From: Prevotella sp. | GTDB lineage: Bacteria; Bacteroidota; Bacteroidia; Bacteroidales; Bacteroidaceae | Direction: 5' to 3' | Length of the DNA: 50,078 bases | NCBI GenBank assembly: GCA_022486815.1 | Contig: JAKVJW010000020.1 | Location: 1-50,078 of the forward strand | Shown here: piece after piece, positions 7,677 through 18,366 of the stretch | Position numbering within the stretch: position 1 is the stretch's first letter | Layout: each line of letters opens with the position of its first letter | Made by a program: the position numbers and the translations under genes | The notes under the pieces: model-generated | Database searches by the model: none | Told to the model about the DNA's origin: nothing | What the model saw: only the letters and a program-made list of their open reading frames with translations

Positions 7677-8939
7677 ATGAAAGAGACCATATATGTTATT
7701 TTGAGAGAATTCTTATCACGAATAAGAGAAAAGAACTTTATTATTACCACATTATGTCTGCCAATTTTTATATTTATATTGGCATTGATTCCTTTGTTTA
7801 TGGGCCATCTAGCAGAATCTAATGAAGACGTTATTGCAATAAGTAAAGACTTAAACTATATGAAAGAAGGTCTAAGTACAGAAAAATACAAGATTGTTTA
7901 TGCAGATACCATTAGTAAGAATAGATTAAATTTAAAGCTTGCTTCTGGAAAAATCAAATATGTTCTATTTGATAAGTTCGCGGAAAATAAAAAACAACAG
8001 ATTGTTATTCTATATAGTCACAATCGACCTGAAAAGTCTATTCTAAATGCGATAAGAATATTCGTAAGATATAAGAATCTATCAAATATAATTAAGACAG
8101 GTCAAGATAAAGAACGATATAAGAAGATGCTAGTAAGTAATACGTTAATAATATCACAAAAAATTCAGTCAAAAAATATAAAGAATGAACAGGGGCCTCT
8201 TCATTTCTCTATATGTCTTTTATTTGGTATTATAATCTTTGCATTGATAGAAATGCATTCAAGCCAAATAATGAGATCCGTTCAGGAAGAAAAGAGTAAC
8301 AAATTGGTTGAAATACTGATAACTTCTATTTCACCTCTTAAAATCATTATTGGAAAAATTTTAGGTATTGCCCTACTTGGTCTAACACAAATATCAGTTT
8401 GGATCGTTTTATCAAGCATTATTTCTGTTCTTTTTAGATGTATTATAAATAGCACATCTATTAACTTAAATACTTATTCCTTTTCAGGTACTTCGTTTAA
8501 TGACATAATTACGTATTTTAATTCACTAAACATTGGGCATATAATGATTCTTTTTATAGTCCTTTTTTCATTAGGTTATCTTTTATATGCTACATTATTT
8601 GCTGTAATTGGCACAATAACTAATTCAGAGTTATTACAACAACTTTCATTTCTTGTTACAGCACCTTTAATGATAGCTTTGGTATCGCTTGTCTATGTTA
8701 TAAATAATCCTGATGGCTTATATTCGGAAATTTTATCGATAATTCCATTTACCTCTCCACTAGTAACACTTTGTAGGTTTATGTCTGGAGTTAGTAGTAT
8801 TGAGTGTTTGTTCTCGATCTTGGTATTAATAGTTACTACAATATCTTTGATGATTTTTGCTGGAAAGGTTTATAGAAACAAAATGTTATATATAGGTGAG
8901 AATATTTCTATTAAGAATTTCTTTAACTTTAAAAATTAA
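7677..8939 (+). CDS. ABC-2 type transporter permease (NatB-like)
   Basis: The 420-residue membrane protein has one N-terminal span (about 22-44), a polar external domain of about 130 residues, and a C-terminal block of five to six spans. Between the first two comes the conserved amphipathic stretch SVQEEKSNKLVEILITS, characteristic of ABC-2/NatB permeases (ABC2_membrane_3). It shares the AT-rich composition and operon of the ATPase before it. Together they should form an exporter in the inner membrane. No immunity protein, precursor peptide or two-component system is next to it that would reveal the substrate. Confidence 0.88.
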   Translation: MKETIYVILREFLSRIREKNFIITTLCLPIFIFILALIPLFMGHLAESNEDVIAISKDLNYMKEGLSTEKYKIVYADTISKNRLNLKLASGKIKYVLFDKFAENKKQQIVILYSHNRPEKSILNAIRIFVRYKNLSNIIKTGQDKERYKKMLVSNTLIISQKIQSKNIKNEQGPLHFSICLLFGIIIFALIEMHSSQIMRSVQEEKSNKLVEILITSISPLKIIIGKILGIALLGLTQISVWIVLSSIISVLFRCIINSTSINLNTYSFSGTSFNDIITYFNSLNIGHIMILFIVLFSLGYLLYATLFAVIGTITNSELLQQLSFLVTAPLMIALVSLVYVINNPDGLYSEILSIIPFTSPLVTLCRFMSGVSSIECLFSILVLIVTTISLMIFAGKVYRNKMLYIGENISIKNFFNFKN

Positions 8940-8967
8940 AATAATAGGTAATCAGATATTAGAAAAG

Positions 8968-9004
8968 TCCATACCATCTTCAGTGTATGGATACTCACTT
9001 TTTC
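8968..9004 (+). terminator. Probable terminator of the ABC operon
   Basis: TCCATAC (8968-8974) pairs with GTATGGA (8985-8991) around a 10-nt loop, followed after nine bases by a short T-run near 9000. It lies 29 nt past the permease stop. Confidence 0.55.
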
Positions 9005-9089
9005 AAAATTTAATATAGTAGGTTTATATAATATGACTATCTAACTAATTGGTAGAGTGGGTGAAAGTTTCTGATTATTTCGACAAAGA

Positions 9090-9120
9090 AAAAGGCGAAC
9101 TATAAATTAGTCCGCCTTTT
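9090..9120. terminator. Terminator downstream of galK, probably bidirectional
   Basis: AAAAGGCG-AACT pairs with AGT-CCGCCTTTT with one mismatch and a 7-nt loop. Read leftwards it is followed by TTCTTT, making a standard factor-independent terminator 44 nt after the galK stop. Confidence 0.75.
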
Positions 9121-9163
9121 CCTTTACTTCTGAGTATTCTTCCCAGAATAATTTAGAGTTATC

Positions 9164-10324
9164 TTAGCATACCTTATGAGCACCATCACTGATCACGACA
9201 GGGATAACTTCCGGTTCATGCCCGTATTTTTCGTTGAACTTTTCTTTGGCATCAGCGATAAATTTGTCGTAGATATCATCCTTGACTAGATTGATGGTAC
9301 AGCCACCGAATCCGCCACCCATGATACGACTACCTGTGACACCATCTTCCTTTGCGATGTCATTGAGGAAATCGAGTTCTTCACAAGATACTTCATATTC
9401 CTTGCTCAAACCAGCGTGAGTTTCGAACATCTTTTGTCCCACTGTTTCGTAATCTCCCTTATTGAGAGCTTCACTGACAGCCAGTACCCGGTCTTTCTCA
9501 CCCAGAACAAAATGAGCGCGTTTGTAATCTTCTTCCCCAACTTCCTGGCGTACTTCCTCGAGTTCATCCCATGTACAGTCGCGGAGAGTTTCAATCTTTT
9601 GATCTGCATGTTTTGCAGCAATGTGCTTGACTACATTCTCACAACTGTTCCGGCGATCATTATAAGGAGAGCCTTTCAGTTCATGCTTGACTTTTGAGTT
9701 CAAGAGAACCAATTTGTAACCTTTAGGGTCGAAAGGCAAATAAGTAAATTCCCTGCTACGGCAGTCGAGCCGCATCAGTTGTCCTTTCTTTCCGAAGACA
9801 GAAGCAAACTGATCCATGATGCCACAGTTGACACCGATATATTTATGTTCAGTAGCCTGACCGGCAAGAGCCATATCCCACTTGGAAACTTTGTTGTCTC
9901 CGAAGAGGTCATTCAATGCACATGCAAAACAACTTTCCAGTGCAGCGGAGGAAGACATGCCTGCTCCCAAAGGAACATCACCATAGAAAGCAGCATTGAA
10001 GCCTTTTACCGGAACACCCAAAGCCTTCATCTCACGTACGATGCCGTAGATGTACCTTGCCCATGTAGCGTGTGGTCCTTTAGGATCATCAATATTAAAT
10101 TCTACACGGTCTTTTAAATCTATGGAATAGAGAATAACAGTTTGTAGGCCATTGGGGCGAACTTCAGCCATAATCCCCTTATCTACTGCACCGGGCATGA
10201 CAAATCCTCCGTTATAATCAGTATGTTCACCGATGAGGTTGATACGTCCGGGGGCCATATAGACATTTCCTGTCTTATTGTCAAAATGCTTGAGGAAGCG
10301 AGTTTTTACTTTTTCTATATCCAT
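9164..10324 (-). CDS. galK: Galactokinase
   Basis: The 386-residue GHMP kinase phosphorylates galactose at C1 with ATP, the first committed Leloir step. It shows the galactokinase signature GRINLIGEHTDYNGG (about 27-41), the GHMP ATP-binding motif VPLGAGMSSSAALE (about 118-131), GVNCGIMDQFAS around the catalytic aspartate, and motif 3 MGGGFGGC near the C-terminus. The length is normal. It is the last gene of the galM-permease-galK cluster, all on the minus strand. An 86-nt spacer with a strong hairpin separates it from the permease, so its expression may be set partly by read-through or by processing. Confidence 0.97.
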   Translation of the reverse strand: MDIEKVKTRFLKHFDNKTGNVYMAPGRINLIGEHTDYNGGFVMPGAVDKGIMAEVRPNGLQTVILYSIDLKDRVEFNIDDPKGPHATWARYIYGIVREMKALGVPVKGFNAAFYGDVPLGAGMSSSAALESCFACALNDLFGDNKVSKWDMALAGQATEHKYIGVNCGIMDQFASVFGKKGQLMRLDCRSREFTYLPFDPKGYKLVLLNSKVKHELKGSPYNDRRNSCENVVKHIAAKHADQKIETLRDCTWDELEEVRQEVGEEDYKRAHFVLGEKDRVLAVSEALNKGDYETVGQKMFETHAGLSKEYEVSCEELDFLNDIAKEDGVTGSRIMGGGFGGCTINLVKDDIYDKFIADAKEKFNEKYGHEPEVIPVVISDGAHKVC

Positions 10325-10370
10325 AATAATTGTGTTAATGATGATAAGATGTTTATAATTTATAAATAGA

Positions 10371-10398
10371 AAGGCGTAGACTTTTGAATCTACGCCTT
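10371..10398 (-). terminator. Hairpin between the permease gene and galK
   Basis: AAGGCGTAGA (10371-10380) and TCTACGCCTT (10389-10398) form a perfect 10-bp stem with an 8-nt loop, 12 nt after the permease stop. Read leftwards it is followed by TCTATTTATAAATT, an imperfect T-tract. It may terminate partially or act as a stabilising intercistronic hairpin. Confidence 0.6.
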
Positions 10399-10410
10399 AA
10401 GATTTATACC

Positions 10411-11718
10411 TTAATCTACAGGGATATCTTTGTTCACATTCTTGGAACCGATAAGTGCATAGAAGCAGAGATAGGCAAGTGCTATGAAAGGAACAATATA
10501 GGAAATCATGTAGTTGACATGATCAGCAATGAAATTCTGAATCAGAGGCAGAACGCCGCCACCGACAACCATCATCATGAATATTCCGGATGCTTTTGCA
10601 GTGTATTTGCCCAATCCTTCAGTGGACAGATTGAATACGCTTGGCCACATGACAGATGTACATAGACCACAGAGAACCAGAAACAGAGCACAGATAGGTA
10701 CGGTAACCATCTGGAATGATGAACCTGTGAATACAGGCATGCTTACTGTTGAGGATTTACCCATAACTATTGCCAGACAGATGAAAATCATTCCTAAGAT
10801 GGTTGTGATAGACAGAAGTTGCCGGCTGGATACCTTGTTGGCTATGAAACTTGCCAGGAATCGACCTACCAGCATCAAGAACCAGTAAGTACCGGCTATG
10901 AAACCACCGATGGCAGCAGCATTGAGAAGTCCGTATCCTCCACCTTTCATAGAAGTGTCACTGATATAGAAGTTTAATGTACCGGGAATACCGACTTCAA
11001 CTCCTACATAAACAAAGATTCCCAGAACACCTAAGTCAAAGTGACGGAAACTCCAGGGGGTGTGTTCAAAAACAGTATGGGCATTCGTCTTACCCATTTC
11101 CGGATCCTGAATAGGGATGAATACCAGAATGATGAAAGCGGCTAAAAAGACGGTCATCGCAATATACATGACCATATTGACATCAACCATTTTCGTGTTT
11201 GCCGTGACAGTTCCGATCAGTGAACCTACCAGCATAGGGGTTAATGTTCCCGACAAAGAGTTCAGTGTTCCGCCAATCATATTCAACTGGTTGCCGCGGT
11301 TACCGCCACCACCCAGCAGGTTCAGCATAGGGTTGACCACCGTATTCAGCATGCAGACACTGAAACCGGAAATGAAAGCACCTAACAGGTAAACTCCGAA
11401 TCCGGTAACTCCCGGATTGAATTCTCCACTGAGAAATTGGATGAGTACTCCTACGAAACCAAGAGCAATACCTACGAGAGCGGTTTTCTTGTAACCGATT
11501 TTAGTAAGCATGGCGCCGGCAGGAATACCCATAAACAGATAAGCCAGGAAGTTCATTGCGTTTCCGAGCATACCAATCATGTTGCTACCTTCAAATACAT
11601 TTTTCCAAATGACTCCGATAGGTGCAGCCAGATTCGTTACAAACGAAATCATGGCATAAAGAAACATCATCGTGATAATAGCGATGATGCTGCCTTGTTG
11701 TTTATTAGTATTTTCCAT
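10411..11718 (-). CDS. MFS sugar permease (glucose/galactose transporter family)
   Basis: The 435-residue protein has about twelve hydrophobic spans and the features of the FucP/GluP-type sugar:H+ symporters of Bacteroidetes: an early span GSIIAIITMMFLYAMISFVT, a loop GIPAGAMLTKIGYKKTALVG between spans 2 and 3, and SGFSVCMLNTVVNPMLNLLG. It should import galactose (possibly glucose) across the inner membrane. The context between galM and galK supports galactose. It begins 55 nt after the galM stop. Confidence 0.9.
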   Translation of the reverse strand: MENTNKQQGSIIAIITMMFLYAMISFVTNLAAPIGVIWKNVFEGSNMIGMLGNAMNFLAYLFMGIPAGAMLTKIGYKKTALVGIALGFVGVLIQFLSGEFNPGVTGFGVYLLGAFISGFSVCMLNTVVNPMLNLLGGGGNRGNQLNMIGGTLNSLSGTLTPMLVGSLIGTVTANTKMVDVNMVMYIAMTVFLAAFIILVFIPIQDPEMGKTNAHTVFEHTPWSFRHFDLGVLGIFVYVGVEVGIPGTLNFYISDTSMKGGGYGLLNAAAIGGFIAGTYWFLMLVGRFLASFIANKVSSRQLLSITTILGMIFICLAIVMGKSSTVSMPVFTGSSFQMVTVPICALFLVLCGLCTSVMWPSVFNLSTEGLGKYTAKASGIFMMMVVGGGVLPLIQNFIADHVNYMISYIVPFIALAYLCFYALIGSKNVNKDIPVD

Positions 11719-11773
11719 TTATAATTTTGTTGATAATCTTTCTTTTATAAATATGAAAGTTGATTTTCCTTGA

Positions 11774-12862
11774 TTATTTTTCAATATCGAACTTATAGAT
11801 AGTCTTCTGTCTATATTCCTCACCTGGATTCAATTCTACAGATGGAAAGTATGGATGATTAGGTGTATCAGGGAAATGCTGGGCTTCAAAACTGATGGCT
11901 GAACGACGTGGAAACGTTGCTCCGTTCTGACCTTTATAGCCATCTGCCCAGTTGTCTGTATAAAACTGCATGCCGGGTTCCGTCGTGTAAACTTCCATGG
12001 TCCTGCCGCTTACCGGCTCTATGACTTTGGCCGCGAAACTCAACTCGCCTTCTTCCTTCTTGTTCAGTACATAGCAATGGTCATATCCTGCGCCGTTTAT
12101 GATCTGTTCGTTGTCAGCGTTGATGTCTTGCCCGATGGTCTTGGGAGTGCGGAAATCAAATGGAGTGTCTTTTACAAATCTGATCTCTCCTGTAGGAATG
12201 GATGTCTTGTCAATAGGGATGTAATAATCTGCATTGATCTGACAGATAATGTTGTCAACAGTTGGTGTAGGATTTGCGATTCCTGCAAGTGAATAAAAAC
12301 CGTGATGGGTAAGATTGATAATCGTTTTTTTGTTTGTTTTAGCTAAGTATTTAATGATTAGTTCATTGTCATCCGTAAAAGTATAAGCTACCCAAATATC
12401 TACTTCACCTCTAAAGCCCTCTTCGCCATAGGAACTGTTATATTTCAATACTGCTGCCTGTTGATTGATTCGCTGTACGTCCCATACCCTTGCGTGAAAA
12501 CCAGTAGGGCCGCCATGTAAAGAGTTTTGACCATTATTGACAGCCAACTGGTATTCTTTGCCATGCAGGGTAAACTTACCTTTGCATATACGGTTACCAT
12601 AGCGGCCGATGAGGGTACTTAAAAAAGGTTCCGGAGAGTGGATCACATCTTCTATATTGTCATGGCCTTGAATGACATTTCCAGGTTTGCCATTCTTATC
12701 TGGTACCATGATTGCCACCAGAGCACCTCCGTAATTCGTGAAAGCAACCTCGTTACCTTGCTTATTTCGCAAAATAAAGAGGTCTGTCTTCTTCCCTTGG
12801 ACCGTGGCCTGGAAATTCTCTTTTTTCAAGCCACAGATATTTTTCGTTTCTGTTGTGCTCAT
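11774..12862 (-). CDS. galM: Aldose 1-epimerase (mutarotase)
   Basis: The 362-residue protein interconverts alpha- and beta-anomers so that galactokinase receives alpha-galactose. Family motifs are visible: ALVAIMVPDKNG, the substrate-binding NGQNSLHGGPTGFH (about 108-121), the catalytic histidine region INLTHHGFYSLAG, and VELNPGEEY with the catalytic glutamate near the C-terminus. It is the first gene of the galactose cluster, downstream of a well-formed promoter that overlaps a long inverted repeat. It has no signal peptide, so it should be cytoplasmic. Confidence 0.95.
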   Translation of the reverse strand: MSTTETKNICGLKKENFQATVQGKKTDLFILRNKQGNEVAFTNYGGALVAIMVPDKNGKPGNVIQGHDNIEDVIHSPEPFLSTLIGRYGNRICKGKFTLHGKEYQLAVNNGQNSLHGGPTGFHARVWDVQRINQQAAVLKYNSSYGEEGFRGEVDIWVAYTFTDDNELIIKYLAKTNKKTIINLTHHGFYSLAGIANPTPTVDNIICQINADYYIPIDKTSIPTGEIRFVKDTPFDFRTPKTIGQDINADNEQIINGAGYDHCYVLNKKEEGELSFAAKVIEPVSGRTMEVYTTEPGMQFYTDNWADGYKGQNGATFPRRSAISFEAQHFPDTPNHPYFPSVELNPGEEYRQKTIYKFDIEK

Positions 12863-12874
12863 AATATCGTTAAG

Positions 12875-12928
12875 TTTTTAGTTACAATTGTATATGCAAA
12901 GTAACTAAAAAATCGCGTAAATGACAAA
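12875..12928 (-). promoter_or_regulatory. galM promoter overlapped by an 11-bp inverted repeat (candidate operator)
   Basis: Read leftwards, TTTG (12925-12928) is followed after exactly 20 nt by TTACTTTG (12897-12904), which is one base off TAnnTTTG. The predicted start of transcription is near 12890. A perfect inverted repeat, TTTTTAGTTAC (12875-12885) and GTAACTAAAAA (12901-12911) with a 15-nt spacer, covers the -7 box and the start site. That is where a repressor would bind. Confidence 0.65.
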
Positions 12929-13084
12929 TTATATTGATGGAAAATCCCAAGAATCAGCGTTAAAAGTCTTTAACGATGTTCTCTAGTGGAATTTTTTACT
13001 TAAATGTAGTAAAGGCTATTATAGTTTTTAGGTTCTAATTGTGAGCGGAAAGCGGCGTATTAATCCTTGTTTATCTGCTTCATT

Positions 13085-13125
13085 AAAAAACCAAGGTGTT
13101 GCATGAGATTGAAGCAACGCCTTGG
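13085..13125 (-). terminator. Factor-independent terminator of folC
   Basis: CCAAGGTGTTGC (13091-13102) pairs with GCAACGCCTTGG (13114-13125) as a 12-bp stem with one G-T pair. Read leftwards it is followed by six T's (13085-13090). It lies about 45 nt past the folC stop. Confidence 0.88.
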
Positions 13126-13170
13126 AAAAGCTTTTTCACCATTTTGTTTCTTGATGTTATGATGTTCCGA

Positions 13171-14469
13171 TCATGCTTTATCCGATGGGAACTCTTTCAG
13201 GAGGTCAGCGACCACATAACTTGAGCCGCCTATGAAGATAAAATCTTCTTTACCAGCTTCTTCCATAGCTTTTCTGTAAGCTTCTGCTACCGTAGGGAAA
13301 ACCCTGCCTTGAAGTTGGTATTTCTTTGCTGTTTCAACAACTTTTTCTACTGGAAAAGCTCGCTTGCAACTGGGTTGTGTCCAATAGTAGATTCCATCTT
13401 TGGGAAGCATTCCCATAACGGTACTGATATCCTTATCATTGACCATACCGAAGACGATACGGCGATGTTTGCAGTCCTGTGTTTTAATCTGCTTGCTGAG
13501 ATATTGCCATCCGCCTACATTGTGGCCGGTATCACAGATAACGAGTGGAGATTTCTTCAATATCTCCCAGCGGCCTCTGAGACCTGTCATTTCGCAGACA
13601 CTGGCAAAACCTTTTACCACGCTGTCCGGATTGCGGATGATATTTCTGTTGATGAGTTGGATAGCAGCAGCCAGAATGGTGTTTGCATTTCGATCTTGAT
13701 AGATTCCACCAAGTTCACTTTTGATTTCCCCGAAGTATCGTGTTTCGTAAATTCTGCCTCCGTCCGGACATGCTTTTGAAGATAATACGGCTGGTATGTC
13801 TTCCGCATAAACATCTTGAGTTTGCATTTCCTGAGCTTTGGACTCAAAGACAATTCGTGTTTCTGGTACAGTTTCTCCGATAACTACAGGAATACCGTTT
13901 TTGATGATTCCCGCTTTTTCTCCTGCAATTTCAGTTAAAGTGTTACCTAGAAATTGGGTGTGATCGAAACTGATATTGGTAATGACTGAAAGGATAGGGG
14001 TAATGATATTCGTACAGTCCAGACGTCCTCCCAGTCCAACTTCTATGACTGCAATATCAACCTTCTGATCGGCAAAATATTTGAAGGCCATTGCTGTCGT
14101 AAGTTCGAAAAATGAAGGATGGAGGGGTTCAAAGAAACTGCGGTTCTGTTCTACAAAATCCACGACATATTTCTCACTGACCGGTTTGCCGTTGATCCGG
14201 ATTCTCTCCCGGAAGTCTACGAGGTGGGGAGAGGTATAAAGTCCTACTTTATATCCATCCGCCTGAAGAATGGCAGCTAAGGTATGAGAGCATGACCCTT
14301 TTCCATTAGTCCCGGCTATATGAATAGTCAAAAACCGGGTATGGGGATGATCGAGGTGCTGATCTAAAGCTAGAGAATTATACAATCCGGCTTTGTAAGC
14401 CGGTGCACCCACTTTTTCAAAAACAGGGGTGCTGTTGAAAAGATACTGTACGGTTTCCTTATAGTTCAT
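13171..14469 (-). CDS. folC: Bifunctional folylpolyglutamate synthase / dihydrofolate synthase
   Basis: The 432-residue Mur-ligase-fold enzyme adds glutamate to dihydropteroate and to folates. Visible motifs are the P-loop IAGTNGKGSCSH (about 52-63), YTSPHLVDFRERI, the Mur ligase core EVGLGGRLDCTNI (about 142-154), ITNISFDHTQFLG, and GEKAGIIKNGIP. The C-terminal domain has CDTGHNVGGW. The length is normal. It is downstream of dnaJ on the same strand, but a terminator separates them. GAACAG/CTGTTC arms (14481-14500) lie just before its start. Confidence 0.95.
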   Translation of the reverse strand: MNYKETVQYLFNSTPVFEKVGAPAYKAGLYNSLALDQHLDHPHTRFLTIHIAGTNGKGSCSHTLAAILQADGYKVGLYTSPHLVDFRERIRINGKPVSEKYVVDFVEQNRSFFEPLHPSFFELTTAMAFKYFADQKVDIAVIEVGLGGRLDCTNIITPILSVITNISFDHTQFLGNTLTEIAGEKAGIIKNGIPVVIGETVPETRIVFESKAQEMQTQDVYAEDIPAVLSSKACPDGGRIYETRYFGEIKSELGGIYQDRNANTILAAAIQLINRNIIRNPDSVVKGFASVCEMTGLRGRWEILKKSPLVICDTGHNVGGWQYLSKQIKTQDCKHRRIVFGMVNDKDISTVMGMLPKDGIYYWTQPSCKRAFPVEKVVETAKKYQLQGRVFPTVAEAYRKAMEEAGKEDFIFIGGSSYVVADLLKEFPSDKA

Positions 14470-14507
14470 AGCACAAATAAGAACAGGTTATCTGCTGTTC
14501 ATGTAAT

Positions 14508-14545
14508 AAAAAGCGTGACTGTCCTGTCTGGAAGCCACGTCTTTT
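14508..14545 (-). terminator. Probable terminator between dnaJ and folC
   Basis: Read leftwards, AAAAG-A-CGTG pairs with CACGCTTTT (one bulged A), with an 18-nt loop, ending in five T's. It begins about 11 nt after the dnaJ stop. Confidence 0.6.
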
Positions 14546-14555
14546 CTTGATCGTA

Positions 14556-15719
14556 TTAACTAAATAAATTTTTGATATGTTCGAAAACAGACTTTTTATC
14601 CACGTTGGAAGATTTGAAGTTGTCACTATTCCTGAATACTTCTACGGCCTCTTTTTCTTCTTTGGCAAGAGTCTTAGGGATATAGACACTCGTGTTGACA
14701 ATAATGTCCCCCAGACCATGACCATAGCCTTGGACTGCAGGCAGTCCTTTGCCGCGCAGCCTTACCTGTTTTCCGGGTTGTGTGCCGGGATCAATCTTTA
14801 GTGATATCTTGGCACCGTTGATAGTCGGGATGTCTACATTGCCTCCCAATATAGCTGTAGGAAGATCCAAAAGCAGATTGTAGTAAAGATCCTGGCCGTT
14901 ACGGACAAAAGTGCTGTCCTGTTCTTCTTTGATGATGACCTGAATGTTACCATTGACGCCGTTATGGCGTCCTGCGTTTCCTTTACCAGGGACATTGACC
15001 ACCATTCCGTCGGCTACACCGGCAGGAATATTGATTTCGACAACTTCTTCACCGCTGACGACACCTTCACCATTGCATTTCTTACATTTGTTCTTGATGA
15101 CTGTTCCTTCTCCATGGCATGTAGGACAGGTAGTCTGTGTCTGCATCAGTCCGAAGATAGAGTGTACGGTTTTTATGGCATAGCCGGTTCCATGACAGGT
15201 GGGGCAGGTCTCCGGCTTTGAACCTCCTTCACTGCCTGAGCCATGACAACTCGGACAGGTTACGTATTTTCTCACCTTGAATTTCTTCGTAACGCCTGTA
15301 GCAATTTCCTGAAGTGTGAGGTGAACCGTCAGGCGGAGGTCTGAACCTCTGAACTGCGGTTGCTGTCTGCTTCCTCCACCACCAAAGCCACCAGATCCGA
15401 AACCTCCGAAACCATGACCACCGAAGATGTCACCGAACATGGAGAAGATATCATCCATGTTCATACCTCCACTGAAGCCACCGAAGTCTCCTTGCGGGCC
15501 ATTGAACCCGAACTGATCATACTGATGGCGCTTGTTCTCGTCGTGCAGGACGCTATATGCTTCGGCTGCTTCCTTGAATTTTTCTTCAGCCTCCTTGCTT
15601 CCCGGATTACGATCCGGGTGATATTTTATAGCTAGTTTTCTGTATGCTTTTTTGATTTCATCCTCCGAAGCATTCTTGTCGACACCGAGTACTTCGTAGT
15701 AATCTCTTTTTTCTGCCAT
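14556..15719 (-). CDS. dnaJ: Chaperone DnaJ (Hsp40)
   Basis: The 387-residue protein is the class I co-chaperone that loads substrate on DnaK and stimulates its ATPase. Domains in order: J-domain 1-70 with the essential HPD in KYHPDRNPG (about 33-41), a Gly/Phe-rich linker (about 75-125), a zinc domain with four CxxCxGxG repeats ([32 protein letters not shown]), and the C-terminal peptide-binding and dimerisation parts. It begins 77 nt after grpE, an established gene pair. No CIRCE (HrcA) element was seen upstream. DnaK itself is not in the window. Confidence 0.98.
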   Translation of the reverse strand: MAEKRDYYEVLGVDKNASEDEIKKAYRKLAIKYHPDRNPGSKEAEEKFKEAAEAYSVLHDENKRHQYDQFGFNGPQGDFGGFSGGMNMDDIFSMFGDIFGGHGFGGFGSGGFGGGGSRQQPQFRGSDLRLTVHLTLQEIATGVTKKFKVRKYVTCPSCHGSGSEGGSKPETCPTCHGTGYAIKTVHSIFGLMQTQTTCPTCHGEGTVIKNKCKKCNGEGVVSGEEVVEINIPAGVADGMVVNVPGKGNAGRHNGVNGNIQVIIKEEQDSTFVRNGQDLYYNLLLDLPTAILGGNVDIPTINGAKISLKIDPGTQPGKQVRLRGKGLPAVQGYGHGLGDIIVNTSVYIPKTLAKEEKEAVEVFRNSDNFKSSNVDKKSVFEHIKNLFS

Positions 15720-15796
15720 GATGTAGTCAAATTATTTTGCAATTGCATTGAAGCCTTTATGTGAAAGGCTGGAGTGTAAGTCAGTGTTATCCGTCT

Positions 15797-16432
15797 TTAC
15801 TGGCCTACAGCCACTTTAGCATGTCGGATCACTTTCTCATTCAGAGTGTAACCTGCCTGCACGCAATCTATTACTTTTCCCTTTTTCTTGTCGCCCATTC
15901 CCGGAACCATAGCTACAGCTTCCATGTAAGCCGTATCAAAGTCTTTATCTTTTGTGTCGATTTTCTTTACCCCCAGGCCAGATAATGTTTTCTGGAATTT
16001 TTTGAATATCAGATTCATTCCGTCTTTAATGGCCTTTGGCTCCTCACTCGTGTTAGACAGGGCACGCTCGAAATCATCCATTACAGGAAGGATGGCCATT
16101 ATGGTCTTTTCACCACCATTCAGAATCAAGTCTGCTTTCTCTTTGAGAGTACGCTTCCGGTAGTTATCGAATTCAGCCACAGAACGAAGATACTTATCCT
16201 TCAATTGTGCAATCTGTTCCTGGGCTTCTTTCAAAGGGTCTTTCTTTTCTTCTTTAGATTCCTTCTCTTTGGTCTGAGAGTCTTCTGACTTTTCGTCAGT
16301 TGCTTCTGACTTTTCGTCTTTCAGGGAATCTCCCTGTTCCTTTTTGTCAGTTTCTGCCTTTTGTGCCTCGTCCTTTTCTGAGTCACTATCTTGAAGATTT
16401 ACCTTCTTTTCTTCTTTTTCCTTTTCTGCCAT
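15797..16432 (-). CDS. grpE: Nucleotide exchange factor GrpE
   Basis: The 211-residue protein is the ADP-release factor of DnaK. After a long very acidic/basic disordered head (1-75, mostly E, K, D, S) come the dimerising coiled coil (about 75-125, QEQIAQLKDKYLRSVAEFDN) and the beta domain with the family signature around VIRHAKVAVGQ. The head contains a 21-bp tandem duplication in the DNA (about 16282-16318), giving a repeated DEKSE(A/D)-type heptad. It precedes dnaJ. Confidence 0.97.
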   Translation of the reverse strand: MAEKEKEEKKVNLQDSDSEKDEAQKAETDKKEQGDSLKDEKSEATDEKSEDSQTKEKESKEEKKDPLKEAQEQIAQLKDKYLRSVAEFDNYRKRTLKEKADLILNGGEKTIMAILPVMDDFERALSNTSEEPKAIKDGMNLIFKKFQKTLSGLGVKKIDTKDKDFDTAYMEAVAMVPGMGDKKKGKVIDCVQAGYTLNEKVIRHAKVAVGQ

Positions 16433-16523
16433 AGTTTTTTTTGTTAAGATGAGCTTTTGAGGGGGGAGAACGTCAACTCTTTTTTGCTTTCTCTTTCAAT
16501 TGTCAAGCAAAATCTATGCCAAA

Positions 16524-18326
<1,803 letters not shown>

Positions 18327-18366
18327 TTATGTATGGTCAGTGTGTCCGGTTAATAAATAAAGCATA

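Larger units (their letters stand above)
12863..13170. other. Intergenic region between galM and folC
   Basis: About 308 bases. The left part is the galM promoter/operator, the right part the folC terminator. The middle (about 12930-13080) shows no gene or clear site. Confidence 0.6.

Noticed and set aside
13309..13779. A 156-codon plus-strand frame opposite folC
   Set aside because: It is antisense to the C-terminal half of a clear FolC and has no supporting motifs.
16282..16318. The 21-bp tandem repeat in grpE as a mobile or regulatory element
   Set aside because: It is in frame, within the disordered acidic head, and is best explained as low-complexity coding sequence.
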